In this document: one piece after another, positions 1-8,475 of the stretch
Numbering within the stretch: the first letter of the stretch is position 1
Layout: each line of letters opens with the position of its first letter
Assembly (NCBI RefSeq): GCF_018070075.1
Contig: NZ_JAGPXE010000006.1
Coordinates: 248,001 to 312,000, forward strand
Direction of reading: 5' to 3'
DNA length: 64,000 nucleotides
Source of the DNA: Saccharopolyspora endophytica
Lineage (GTDB): Bacteria > Actinomycetota > Actinomycetes > Mycobacteriales > Pseudonocardiaceae
Position numbers and translations under genes: made by a program
The notes under the pieces: generated by a model
Told to the model about the DNA's origin: nothing
Databases searched by the model: none
Seen by the model: the letters and a program-made list of their open reading frames with translations, nothing else

Positions 1-865
1 CTTCGGGGTCTTTGTTGATCGCGACGATGGTCTTGGAGGTTTGCATGCCCGCGCGGTGTTGGATGGCGCCGGAGATGCCGAGGGCGATGTAGAGCTGCGG
101 TGAGACCGTCTTTCCGGTCTGGCCGACCTGGAATTGGTGCGGGTAGTAGCCGGAGTCCACAGCGGCACGCGAGGCGCCGACGGCGGCACCGAGGGTGTCG
201 GCCAGCTTCTCGACGACTTCGAACTGCTCGGCCGAGCCGATACCGCGACCACCGGAGACCACGATGCTGGCCTCGGTGAGCTCCGGGCGATCGCCCGCCT
301 CCGCGGGCTGCCGACCCGTGATGCGGGCGTTGGTCGCGCCGTCGTGGGAAGGCATTTCGACGGCGTGTTCCCCTGCGGCGCCAATGCACTGCTCGACTTC
401 GATGGAGCCGGGCAGAACGGTGATCACCGGGGTGCCCTTGGTGACCTTCGCCTTGGCGTCGTAGGTGCCACCGAACAGCGAGCGCGAGGCCACGCCGTCG
501 GCGTCGATGTCCACGGCCTCCGACAGCAGACCGGAGTCAAGCTTCACCGCGAGCCGCCCGGCGATCTCCTTGCCGTCGACCGACGCGGCAACCAGAACCG
601 CTGCTGGCGACGTCTGAGTGGTCAGGGATGCGAGTACTTCGACCTGCGGGGTGATGAGGACGTCGTCGAGGCCGTTTCCTTCAGCGGCGTAGATCTTCTC
701 AGCGCCGTGTGCCGCCAGCGATTCATACAGCTTGGCGGTGCTGCCGGGCTCGCCCACCACCACAGCCGACGGCGATCCGAGGCGGCGTGCGGCTGTGAGC
801 AGTTCCAGCGTGACCTTCTTGACCTCTCCAGCGCTGTGCTCGACGAGGACGAGAACTTCAGACAT
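1..865 (-). CDS. etfA: Electron transfer flavoprotein alpha subunit, 3' end off window
   Basis: The minus-strand frame starts at ATG 865 ([11 protein letters not shown]) behind AAGGAG with good spacing and stays open to base 1, giving 288 codons of a protein usually about 320 residues. The FAD-binding C-terminal half is visible, with VSGGRGIG, then [11 protein letters not shown] and [22 protein letters not shown]. EtfA carries the catalytic FAD and passes electrons from acyl-CoA dehydrogenases to the ETF:quinone oxidoreductase. It lies 30 bp after etfB in the same direction, the usual pair. It would serve the several acyl-CoA dehydrogenases in this window. Confidence 0.96.
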   Translation of the reverse strand, partial: MSEVLVLVEHSAGEVKKVTLELLTAARRLGSPSAVVVGEPGSTAKLYESLAAHGAEKIYAAEGNGLDDVLITPQVEVLASLTTQTSPAAVLVAASVDGKEIAGRLAVKLDSGLLSEAVDIDADGVASRSLFGGTYDAKAKVTKGTPVITVLPGSIEVEQCIGAAGEHAVEMPSHDGATNARITGRQPAEAGDRPELTEASIVVSGGRGIGSAEQFEVVEKLADTLGAAVGASRAAVDSGYYPHQFQVGQTGKTVSPQLYIALGISGAIQHRAGMQTSKTIVAINKDPE

Positions 866-895
866 GGGTTTTCTCCTTACGTCCCTCGTCGGGTG

Positions 896-1678
896 TTAGA
901 GCAGTTTCTCGCTGGCCAGGAACTCGGCGACGCCCACGCCGCCTTCGCCCTCGTCGGTGACCTTCACACCGCCGGACTTCGGCGGCTTCGGAGCGGAGGC
1001 GACCACCTGAGAGCCGGCGCCTGCCAGGCCCACCTCGGAGGCGTCGATCCCCGCGTCGGCCAGCGACAGAGCGCTCACCGGCTTCTTCTTCGCGGCCATG
1101 ATGCCCTTGAACGACGGGTACCGCGGCTCGTTGATCTTCTCCGTCACGCTGACCACGGCGGGCAGGCCGGACTCGACGGTCAGGATGCCCGCGTCGGTCT
1201 CGCGCTCGACCTTCACCGACGAACCGTCGGTGGCGACCTTGCGCGCGAAGGTCAGCTGCGGCCAGCCCAGCACCTCGGCGATCATCGCCGGCACCGCACC
1301 CGAGCGACCGTCGGTCGCCTCGTTGCCCGCGATCACCAGGTCGACACCCTCAACGGTGCCGATGACCTTCGCCAGCGCCTTGGCGGTGGCCGGCGCGTCG
1401 GTGCCGTGCAACGCCTCGCCGAACAGGTGCACCGCCTTGTCCGCACCCATCGACAGCGCCTTGCGGATGGCATCCGTGGCGCGATCCGGACCCATGCACA
1501 CCACGGTCACCTCACCGCCCTGAGCCTCCTTGATCGACAGCGCCTCCTCCACCGCGCGCTCGTTGATCTCATCCAACACCGCATCCGCCGACTCGCGGTC
1601 CAACGTGTGATCCGCAGCAGACAACTTCCGTTCGGAATACGTGTCGGGCACCTGCTTAACCAACACAACAACATTCAT
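896..1678 (-). CDS. etfB: Electron transfer flavoprotein beta subunit
   Basis: A 260-residue protein starting MNVVVLVKQVPDTYSERKLS, the standard EtfB N-terminus. An upstream in-frame ATG at 1741 would add 21 unconserved residues, so 1678 is preferred, although its Shine-Dalgarno (AAAGGT) is modest. The adenine-nucleotide motif region VVCMGPDRATDAIRKALSMGAD and the recognition-loop-type segment ERETDAGILTVE are present. EtfB binds AMP and docks to dehydrogenases as a heterodimer with EtfA, whose gene follows 30 bp downstream. The gene is intact and of normal length. Confidence 0.96.
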   Translation of the reverse strand: MNVVVLVKQVPDTYSERKLSAADHTLDRESADAVLDEINERAVEEALSIKEAQGGEVTVVCMGPDRATDAIRKALSMGADKAVHLFGEALHGTDAPATAKALAKVIGTVEGVDLVIAGNEATDGRSGAVPAMIAEVLGWPQLTFARKVATDGSSVKVERETDAGILTVESGLPAVVSVTEKINEPRYPSFKGIMAAKKKPVSALSLADAGIDASEVGLAGAGSQVVASAPKPPKSGGVKVTDEGEGGVGVAEFLASEKLL

Positions 1679-1740
1679 GACCTTTGGTGGCGCTTTCTGG
1701 TGAGAGGGTTTTTCCAGTTGGGTAAAGGAGTCGTTGCGCA

Positions 1741-1900
1741 TGGGGTATCGCGTGTCTGAGCTTTTTTCGCGATGGCGTTGCGCTGGATCTCCTTGGTGCC
1801 CTCACTGACGGTCGTCAGCGGGCGTCGCGGAAGTAGCGCTCCACTTCGAACTTTGGAGTAGCCATGGCTGCAGATGACATTGGGCGCGATCTCCACGAGG
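1741..1900 (-). pseudogene. Acyl-CoA dehydrogenase C-terminal remnant
   Basis: Minus-strand reading gives GYSK, then in another frame EVERYFRDAR, then in a third SEGTKEIQRNAIAKK. This is the C-terminal signature of acyl-CoA dehydrogenases (Y-x-R-D-x-R, then EGT-EIQRN-IA). At least two frameshifts and a stop separate the pieces, and nothing upstream continues the family, so only about 45 codons remain. It sits immediately upstream of etfB, so a dehydrogenase gene probably once led this operon. The family assignment rests on the EGT-x-EIQ signature. Confidence 0.7.
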
Positions 1901-1914
1901 CCGCAACTTTGCGA

Positions 1915-3384
1915 TCAGCCGTCGATGTGTTGGGGGATGCTTAGCGGGTTCCCATCATTCAACGCATCCGGCAAGAACGTGGACGGGAAGTTCTGGAAGG
2001 CAACGGGCCGTAGGAACCGGGTGATGGACGCGGTTCCCACAGATGTCGTCGTGGGTGCGGTTGTCGCAGGATATGGTCCGCCATGCTGTTGCGCATAGGT
2101 CACCGAGACCCCGGTAGGCCACTGGTTCCACAGAAGGCGACCGGCCTTTTCTGTGAGGATCGGAAGAAGATCCTGGGCAAGAGTAATGTCGCTCGCGGCG
2201 TCCGACTCCGCGATGATGGTGGCAGTGAGTTGTCCGGCCAAAGCGCGCGCGAGTTCAGGCACTTCGGCCGGGTCCGAGTACGTCACGATCAGCGCTGCCG
2301 GTCCGAATACCTCTGTTATGAGCGCTTCCGGGGCGGCTAGCACTTGGTCGAGAGTGGTGTGGAGGAGTGTCGTTCCTGGCGAAGTGTCGATGCTGTTGGC
2401 GCTTTTGAGCAATGTGCTCACCCTGCTGTGCGTCGCCAGCGCCGCCAAGTCCGCCTCGAAACCCTTCTGGATCCGGTCGTTGAGCATCGGCGTGGGGTTG
2501 GGCACGTCTGCGTCGCGCAGCATCGCCATCATGGACGACTCGGCTGGGACGAGTAGGAGACCAGGTTTGGTGCAGAGTTGTCCGCGGCTTCCCGTGATCG
2601 AGCCGAGAAAGCCATCGACAATCTCCGAGGCACGGCGGGACGCAGCGGTCGGCGCGACGAACGCTGGATTCACGCTGCCGAGCTCACCGTAGAACGGGAT
2701 CGGCTCCGGGCGTGCATTGGCGATGTCGAAAAGTGCTCTCCCACCACGGATCGAACCTGTGAACGAAGCGGCTCTGATCCTTGGATCCTGGAGTGCTGTG
2801 ACGCCATTCTCGGTTTCGTGGATCACGCGAAGCAGGTTCTCTGGTGCGCCCGCAGCCCGCCCTGCTGCTCGGACGACGGCCGCAGTCGCGTTCGAGAGGC
2901 GTGGATGGCCAGAGTGTGCTTTGACGAGCACCGCGTTGCCGGCGGCTAGCGCCGCAGCTGTATCACCTCCTGCGACGGAGAACGCGAACGGGAAGTTGCT
3001 CGCAGCGAACACGAGAACCGGGCCGATCGGCATCAGCATCCGGCGCAGGTCGGGTCGGGGTGCCCCCATCGGCCATTTGGCGTCTGGACGGTCGATCCGT
3101 GCGTCGAGGAATGTTCCGTCTGCGACAACATCGGCGAAAAGTCGCAGCTGGAAGGTCGTGCGCTTGAGTTCGCCGACCAAGCGGCCTTCGGGGAGGTTTG
3201 TTTCCTCTTGCGCGGTCGCGATCAGATCTTCTGCCGCAGTGTCGAGCGCGTTCGCGATCGCGTGGATGACGCGTGCGCGGCCAGAGTAGGTCACCGCGGC
3301 CCACTGCCTTGAAGCCTCGGCCACCGCCGCTACTGCTTCGCACGTCGTCGTAACGGGGGTGTCGGGCAGATCGTCCTCAGTCAT
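1915..3384 (-). CDS. NADP-type aldehyde dehydrogenase, ketoglutarate semialdehyde dehydrogenase-like
   Basis: A 489-residue aldehyde dehydrogenase. The start at 3384 (MTEDDLPDTP) follows GGAG; a 5' extension to 3438 lacks support. The nucleotide-binding stretch FAASNFPFAFS, the general-base region FYGELGSVNP and the nucleophile region RGQLCTKPG are all present. The shape FPFAFSVAGGD is typical of the KGSADH/AldH branch that oxidises 2-oxoglutarate semialdehyde or related aldehydes at the end of sugar-acid pathways. The exact substrate is inference. It is divergent from an IclR regulator 39 bp away, which is the obvious controller, and could serve the sugar-acid genes at 17-26 kb. Confidence 0.85.
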   Translation of the reverse strand: MTEDDLPDTPVTTTCEAVAAVAEASRQWAAVTYSGRARVIHAIANALDTAAEDLIATAQEETNLPEGRLVGELKRTTFQLRLFADVVADGTFLDARIDRPDAKWPMGAPRPDLRRMLMPIGPVLVFAASNFPFAFSVAGGDTAAALAAGNAVLVKAHSGHPRLSNATAAVVRAAGRAAGAPENLLRVIHETENGVTALQDPRIRAASFTGSIRGGRALFDIANARPEPIPFYGELGSVNPAFVAPTAASRRASEIVDGFLGSITGSRGQLCTKPGLLLVPAESSMMAMLRDADVPNPTPMLNDRIQKGFEADLAALATHSRVSTLLKSANSIDTSPGTTLLHTTLDQVLAAPEALITEVFGPAALIVTYSDPAEVPELARALAGQLTATIIAESDAASDITLAQDLLPILTEKAGRLLWNQWPTGVSVTYAQQHGGPYPATTAPTTTSVGTASITRFLRPVAFQNFPSTFLPDALNDGNPLSIPQHIDG

Positions 3385-3423
3385 GAGAGCTCCATCGTTT
3401 CCCGCACGCGGCCCTCTAACCGC

Positions 3424-4245
3424 GTGATGGCCTCCCATTCAAACCAGCATGTGGCATACGATCGCCAAATGCGATCCGATGAGCGGAACATGAGAACAGG
3501 CATGATCGCGCGTGTCGCCGACGTGCTCGGGGCCTTCACTGCGGAGGAGCCTGTGTTGCGCGTGTCTGAGATCGCCCGGCGCTCAGGCTTGGCCAAATCG
3601 GTCACGTCCCGCATCGTTGCTGATCTGATCGACGAGGACTTCCTTGAGCGCGCGGATCAGGGTGTGCGGGTAGGCATACGTCTCTTTGAGCTCGGTGAGT
3701 TGGCTCAGCGTTCCAAGGAACTGCGTCGGTTCGCACTTGGTGCGATGGCGGATCTACGTCAGGCGACCGGGCTTACGGTGCAGCTGAGCGTGCTCAAGGC
3801 CACCGACCAGGTTTATGTCGAGATCCTTCAGGGGCGCGGTACGCAGCTCGACATGCGCTCGCGCGTTGGCGGACGGGTTCCGGCGTATGCGACGGCAGGG
3901 GGCAAGGCGGTGTTGGCCCACTTGCCAGAGGAAGCCGTCGAGCAGGCGCTCGCTATCGACATGACCCCACTCGGGCCCCGCACCATCACGGAGCCTGCGC
4001 TGTTGCGCCGGCATCTCGCGCGCGTGCGGGTCGAGGGCGTCGCGTACGAGGACGAGGAGTCGAACGTCGGGATCACGTGCGCTGCAAGCGCTATTCTCCG
4101 CCCCGACGGTTCACCGATCGCGGCTATCTCCGTCACCGGGCCCGCAGGCCAGATTGATATGAGCCAGTTCGCGCCGGCGGTCAAGACCGCCGCCCTGGGA
4201 CTCAATCGGCGCATCCGCTCGAACTCGGTCTTCAACAATCTTTGA
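3424..4245 (+). CDS. IclR family transcriptional regulator
   Basis: Up to 273 residues. An N-terminal winged helix (VLRVSEIARRSGLAKSVTSRIVADL) is followed by the IclR effector domain (RVPAYATAGGKAVLAHL, YEDEESNVGITCAASAIL). Starts at GTG 3424, ATG 3427, ATG 3469 and ATG 3490 are all in frame; none has a strong Shine-Dalgarno, and ATG 3490 (MRTGMIARVADVL) best matches usual IclR length. It lies between a divergent aldehyde dehydrogenase and a codirectional alcohol dehydrogenase, so it probably controls both in response to an organic acid or aldehyde. That role is inference from position. Confidence 0.9.
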   Translation: MMASHSNQHVAYDRQMRSDERNMRTGMIARVADVLGAFTAEEPVLRVSEIARRSGLAKSVTSRIVADLIDEDFLERADQGVRVGIRLFELGELAQRSKELRRFALGAMADLRQATGLTVQLSVLKATDQVYVEILQGRGTQLDMRSRVGGRVPAYATAGGKAVLAHLPEEAVEQALAIDMTPLGPRTITEPALLRRHLARVRVEGVAYEDEESNVGITCAASAILRPDGSPIAAISVTGPAGQIDMSQFAPAVKTAALGLNRRIRSNSVFNNL

Positions 4246-4380
4246 TGTTCCGATGACCGGATCAGTCCTTGGACGACCTCACGGCGTTGCTCTTAGCGTC
4301 TGCGGACCGCCCGCATTGGGGCGACGCAACGCAACTGGTCCACAACGGTGTGCCCAGTCGGACTGGAAGGGGTGGCCCGC

Positions 4381-5475
4381 GTGAAGGCGATGGTCATGTA
4401 CGCAAGCGATGCGCCGATGGTGCTCGAGGACCTCGATCTTGACAGCCCCGGACCGTGCGAGGTTCGCGTGCGGGTCGAAGCGGCGGGCGTGTGCCACAGC
4501 GATGTGCACTACCTAACGGGGGCGCTCCCGGCTCGCACACCGATCGTTCTTGGTCACGAGGGGGCTGGCATCGTCGATGAGGTTGGCGAAGGGGTCACCT
4601 CCTGTGGCGTCGGTGACAAGGTCGTGTTCACGTGGCGGCCGCGCTGCGGCGAATGCGAGTTCTGCCTTTCCGGACGCCCGGCGCAATGCGCACTCGGCGG
4701 TGTGCACGGCAAGTTCAACGAGTTGCTGCGCGGAGGCACCCGCCTGAGCAAGAACGGTCAGCGATACCACCATTTGATGGGCGACTCGTGCTTCGCCGAG
4801 CAAGCCGTAGTGTCACAGGAATCGCTGCTCAAGATTGACGAAGACATCCCTTCGAAGATCGCCGCCATTGTCGGATGTGCGGTGATCACTGGCATGGGAA
4901 CCGTGCTGAACCGCATTCCGGAAGCCGCGGGGAAGAGCATTGCCATTATCGGCGCCGGCGGCGTCGGCCTATCGGCGGTCATCGCCGCAGAGCTCGTTGG
5001 AGCCGCGCAGATCATCGTCGCGGACCTCGTTCCGGCGCGACTCGAGAAGGCCCGTGAGTTGGGGGCGACTCACACCATCGACTCCTCGAATGAAGATTTC
5101 GCAGCCCGAGTAATGGATATCACGGGAGGTGGCGCGCACTACGTGCTTGAGGCGATTGGCCGGCAGGCAACGATCCGCGCTGGCTTCGATGCACTCCGTG
5201 CAGGTGGGACTGAGATCGTCGTGGGCCTCGGCGCATTGGGCGAGGAACTTTCGGTGCCGATCAACCCGCTCGTGCAGGGCGACCGACGATTGGTCGGCGC
5301 GCTCTACGGTTCATCCAATACTCCTCTTCAGCTTCCCGAGATCCTGCGGCTCTACCGCGCAGGCCGGATCCCTCTCGACAAGCTTTTGGACCGCTCGTTC
5401 CCTCTAGGAGAGGCGAACCAGGCGATCAAGCATCTGCAGAGTTCGGCGGTCGGGCGACCGATCCTCGTCCCGTGA
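4381..5475 (+). CDS. Zinc-dependent alcohol dehydrogenase (MDR family)
   Basis: A 364-residue medium-chain dehydrogenase. The GTG start at 4381 is preceded by GGAAGGGG; the longer ATG frame from 4348 is not needed. Catalytic zinc ligands lie in GVCHSDVHY and GHEGAG, the structural zinc Cys4 loop is CGECEFCLSGRPAQC, and the Rossmann motif is GAGGVG followed by an acidic residue at the strand end (VADLVP), suggesting NAD. The family oxidises alcohols to aldehydes, so the aldehyde dehydrogenase across the IclR gene could act next. The substrate cannot be read from sequence. Confidence 0.9.
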   Translation: MKAMVMYASDAPMVLEDLDLDSPGPCEVRVRVEAAGVCHSDVHYLTGALPARTPIVLGHEGAGIVDEVGEGVTSCGVGDKVVFTWRPRCGECEFCLSGRPAQCALGGVHGKFNELLRGGTRLSKNGQRYHHLMGDSCFAEQAVVSQESLLKIDEDIPSKIAAIVGCAVITGMGTVLNRIPEAAGKSIAIIGAGGVGLSAVIAAELVGAAQIIVADLVPARLEKARELGATHTIDSSNEDFAARVMDITGGGAHYVLEAIGRQATIRAGFDALRAGGTEIVVGLGALGEELSVPINPLVQGDRRLVGALYGSSNTPLQLPEILRLYRAGRIPLDKLLDRSFPLGEANQAIKHLQSSAVGRPILVP

Positions 5476-5765
5476 TGGGGCTGTTCGCCCATCAGATACC
5501 GGCTTTCGCTGACTGGGTGAACCGGATGCTTGGCCTTCTTCAACCGAGACTTCTCAAAGAGTTCGCGTATTTCCTGTCGAACTTCGAAGGCGAGGCTGAA
5601 AGGAACTGCTCGGCGACAACGGGCCGGGGTCCGACGTCTGCGAAGACAGGACTTATGAGGCCGAAAGATAATGCCGGTAGCTATACCAACTCCGCCCGAA
5701 CCTGTGGCCACGGCTGAATCGCACGGTTTCCAGATCCCTGTGTCGAATCGTAGAACCCTTAAGAG

Positions 5766-5807
5766 CGCTATTCTCCGCTGGTCGGCAGCCATCAGCGGAG
5801 AATGGCG
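5766..5807. terminator. Inverted repeat downstream of the alcohol dehydrogenase
   Basis: CGCTATTCTCCGCTG (5766-5780) and CAGCGGAGAATGGCG (5793-5807) pair with a single T-G mismatch around a 12-base loop, followed by TTTATGG. It lies 290 bp after the ADH stop, with no gene until 6133. A stem-loop of this strength may end transcription before the next operon. The T tract is short, so a regulator site is the alternative. Confidence 0.45.
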
Positions 5808-6046
5808 TTTATGGCAACGCTAGGGGAGTATGTCACCCCGCGAACCCTGCGTTTTCGTCACTGGGAAAGACTTAGGGAGCTGCGCGGCGGTGAAAAAATA
5901 GCTGGAGGAATGGATGAGTTCCGGAGCGTAAGTGCGCGCAGTCTCGATTGCGGCTGTCCTGTCTGCGCAGTAAGGGTTTCGTTACGCCTCGTGGTCTCTG
6001 AGGGGCCGTCGCTCCGACTGTCGCAGCTTGCCCACCGAAAACCTCT

Positions 6047-6062
6047 ACCTCCAGCTGGAGGT
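6047..6062. promoter_or_regulatory. 16-bp perfect palindrome upstream of the CaiB operon
   Basis: ACCTCCAGCTGGAGGT is a perfect 16-bp palindrome lying 71 bp before the first possible start of the CaiB operon. A related CTCCA-N2-TGGAG element occurs at 13944-13955 before the MHS transporter. This suggests a common regulator for the two units, possibly the IclR or NarL-type protein encoded nearby. The remaining intergenic DNA from 5476 to 6132 shows no convincing coding frame. Confidence 0.45.
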
Positions 6063-6132
6063 GCCAGGCCGTGACCGCCGCGACGGAGTATGGCGACATC
6101 GCGGTAAGTCCGCTACCTCAAGGAGGAGGAAC

Positions 6133-6183
6133 GTGTTGATCGCTTTTGGGGTCTTTCCCGAGACCGCAGTAGGTGCGCGATGA
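6133..6183 (+). CDS. 16-codon leader ORF coupled to the CaiB gene
   Basis: GTG at 6133 is preceded by an exceptionally strong AGGAGGAGG (6121-6129). The frame runs 16 codons (MLIAFGVFPETAVGAR) to TGA 6181-6183, which overlaps the ATG of the next gene as ATGA. The large gene has no good ribosome site of its own at the correct distance, so ribosomes probably load here and restart. It may be a coupling leader peptide rather than a functional protein. Too short for homology. Confidence 0.45.
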   Translation: MLIAFGVFPETAVGAR

Positions 6184-7316
6184 CCGGGCCGTTGAGCGGA
6201 GTCCGGGTCCTCGATTTGACTCGCCTAGCGCCTGGGCCCTACGGCAGCATGCTTCTCGCCGATCTGGGTGCTGAAGTGATTGTCGTCGGCGGTGGCCGCT
6301 CGGGTTTGCCGGTTCCTGCACTGTCCCGGGGCAAGGAATTCATCACGCTCGACCTGAAGACTGGGGAGGGACGCGACGCGCTGCGCCGGCTGGCCGCCGA
6401 GTCTGACGTGCTAGTCGAAGGATTCCGGCCTGGGGTGGCTGATCGACTCGGAGCGGGCTACGCCGAGCTCAATGCGATCAATCCGCGCCTGGTTTATTGC
6501 AGCCTCACCGGGTATGGCCAGACAGGCCCTTTGGCCCAGCGCTCCGGACACGACATCAACTATCTCGCTGTCGGCGGTGCGCTGGGCACGTTCGGGCCGC
6601 CGGGGGGCCCGCCCGTCCCGCCGCTGAACCTGGTCGCCGACTTCGCAGGCGGTGGCCTTCTCGCGGCGTTCGGAGTGGTGAGCGCGCTGTACGAACGTGA
6701 ACGGTCCGGAGTCGGTCAGTATGTGGATGTTGCGATGGTCGACGGCGTGCTGTCCATGATGGGCATGAACTTTGCTGACTGGGGCATCCCCACGTTGTCT
6801 CGGCGAGGCGAAGGCGTGCTAACCGGGACCATGCCGGCTTACCGTTGCTATTCCTGTGCTGACGGCCGCTATGTGGCGGTGGGGGCGTTGGAGTACGCGT
6901 TTTTTGAGAACCTTTGGCGATCACTGGATCTGGCTGGCGACGTGCCCGACCACCTGGACCCAACGAACTTCGACACCATCGAGAAGGCCCTGACTGATGC
7001 CTTCCGGCTCCGCCCGATGGCGGAATGGGCGGAGCACTTTAAGGACATCGACGCCTGCGTCACTCCGGTGTTGGAGCCCGATGAGTTGGGAGATTTCCCC
7101 CAGATCGCGGCTCGCTACGAAAACTTCCGGCTGAGCACTGTTCCTGCGGTACCGGTCTATTCCAGGACTCCGGCTGAGGCCGGCCCCACCGAGACCGCCA
7201 ACGCTACCGAGCGGGTGCTGGGCCGATTCGGGCTTTCATCCGACGACGCCGCCAAGGCTGCCGGGCCTCGTGACGGCGCGGCCGTTACCGGTCTGTGCTG
7301 GCCGCCGCTGCTGTGA
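6180..7316 (+). CDS. CaiB/BaiF family protein, alpha-methylacyl-CoA racemase-like
   Basis: A 378-residue class III CoA-transferase-fold protein. The N-terminus GVRVLDLTRLAPGPYGSMLLADLGAEV is the family signature. His124-Asp125 in GHDINYL and Asp154 in VADFAGGG match the catalytic His and Asp of the alpha-methylacyl-CoA racemase branch (Mcr of M. tuberculosis: His126, Asp156). This favours epimerisation of a 2-methylacyl-CoA over CoA transfer. It heads an operon with an acyl-CoA dehydrogenase and a second CaiB protein, consistent with presenting the correct stereoisomer for dehydrogenation. Its start overlaps a leader ORF. The substrate is unknown. Confidence 0.88.
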   Translation: MTGPLSGVRVLDLTRLAPGPYGSMLLADLGAEVIVVGGGRSGLPVPALSRGKEFITLDLKTGEGRDALRRLAAESDVLVEGFRPGVADRLGAGYAELNAINPRLVYCSLTGYGQTGPLAQRSGHDINYLAVGGALGTFGPPGGPPVPPLNLVADFAGGGLLAAFGVVSALYERERSGVGQYVDVAMVDGVLSMMGMNFADWGIPTLSRRGEGVLTGTMPAYRCYSCADGRYVAVGALEYAFFENLWRSLDLAGDVPDHLDPTNFDTIEKALTDAFRLRPMAEWAEHFKDIDACVTPVLEPDELGDFPQIAARYENFRLSTVPAVPVYSRTPAEAGPTETANATERVLGRFGLSSDDAAKAAGPRDGAAVTGLCWPPLL

Positions 7317-7344
7317 ACCGACTACACCGTTGAGGAAGAGGACG

Positions 7345-8475
7345 ATGGAAACCGAGTACGACGATTTCCGCGCAAGCGTGCGAAGCCTTGCAGCTGACAA
7401 GATCGCACCCTATGCCGCCGACGTGGACGAGAAGGAACGCTTCCCCGAGGAAGCATGGGCCGCTCTGCGTGCGGCCGACCTTCCGGGGCTGCCCTACGAT
7501 GAGAAGTTGGGTGGCTCCGGGGCAGATCTTCTGTCGCAAGTGATTGCTGTAGAGGAAGTGGCCGCGGCCTGCGGTAGTTCAGCACTGGTGCTGCTGGTGA
7601 ATTGGGCCGGTACTTCCACTGTGGTCAGTCATGGCTCGGACGAGCTGAAGTCGTTGATCGTACCGAAGGTCGCCTCCGGTGAGGCCGGGGCCGCGTGGTG
7701 CATGACCGAGCCCACTGTTGGATCGGACCTGTCCGGGATCAGGACTTCTGCGACACGTCAAGGCGGCGACTGGGTCCTGAACGGCCAGAAGCGTTTCATC
7801 AGCAATGCCCCGTGGGCGGAGTGGTACGCAGTCCTCGCCCGCTCCGGTGAAAATGACTTCGGTGTGTTCATGGTTCACCGCGACGACACTGGCGTGTCCT
7901 TCGGCCCGCACGAGAAGAAGATGGGAATGCGTGGCAGTCCGACCGCGGACGTGATCCTGGACGACTGCCGGATCCCCGCAGTACGTGTGGTGGCTGACCC
8001 GATGCAGGGGTATCAGTACATCAACGGCGAGTTGAACGTCAGCCGTGCGTTGATCGCAGCCCAGGCTCTGGGTATCGCACAGGGTGCGTTCAACGCCGCT
8101 GTCGCTTACACCAGCGAGCGCGAACAGTTTGGTCAGCCGCTGTCGCGCTTCCAAATGCTGCGCGGAATGGTCGCCGACCTCGCAGTGAAGGTTTTCTCCG
8201 CTCGGGCACTGCTGTACGAGGCGGTTGCGCTGATCGTAGCGGGAGATCCGCGTGCCCGGGCTCGGATTTCGATGGCGAAGCTGCTCTGCAGTGACAACGC
8301 CATGGCGGTGACCACGGATGCGGTCCAGTTGTACGGCGGATACGGCTTCACCCGTGAGTACCCAGTGGAGCGCATGATGCGAGATGTCAAGATCACCCAG
8401 ATCTACGAAGGAACCAATCAGATCCAACGGCTGGTCATCGCGAAGGACGTTTACGCTCGGCAGGTGCGGTCATGA
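7345..8475 (+). CDS. Acyl-CoA dehydrogenase
   Basis: A 376-residue flavoprotein of normal length. ATG 7345 follows GAGGAAGAGG; the earlier in-frame start at 7270 lies inside the previous gene. Family signatures are WCMTEPTVGSDL (substrate/FAD region), SEREQFGQPLSRFQ, and the C-terminal catalytic YEGTNQIQRLVIAKD with the Glu of the short/branched-chain group. It introduces a 2,3-double bond into an acyl-CoA and passes electrons to EtfAB. The gene overlaps the next start by ATGA, showing tight co-translation with the CoA-transferase. Confidence 0.93.
   Translation: METEYDDFRASVRSLAADKIAPYAADVDEKERFPEEAWAALRAADLPGLPYDEKLGGSGADLLSQVIAVEEVAAACGSSALVLLVNWAGTSTVVSHGSDELKSLIVPKVASGEAGAAWCMTEPTVGSDLSGIRTSATRQGGDWVLNGQKRFISNAPWAEWYAVLARSGENDFGVFMVHRDDTGVSFGPHEKKMGMRGSPTADVILDDCRIPAVRVVADPMQGYQYINGELNVSRALIAAQALGIAQGAFNAAVAYTSEREQFGQPLSRFQMLRGMVADLAVKVFSARALLYEAVALIVAGDPRARARISMAKLLCSDNAMAVTTDAVQLYGGYGFTREYPVERMMRDVKITQIYEGTNQIQRLVIAKDVYARQVRS

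Noticed and set aside
134..1759. 541-codon plus-strand frame antisense to etfAB
   Set aside because: Arg/Gly/His-rich composition without domains, exactly opposite two well-supported genes; a high-GC shadow frame.
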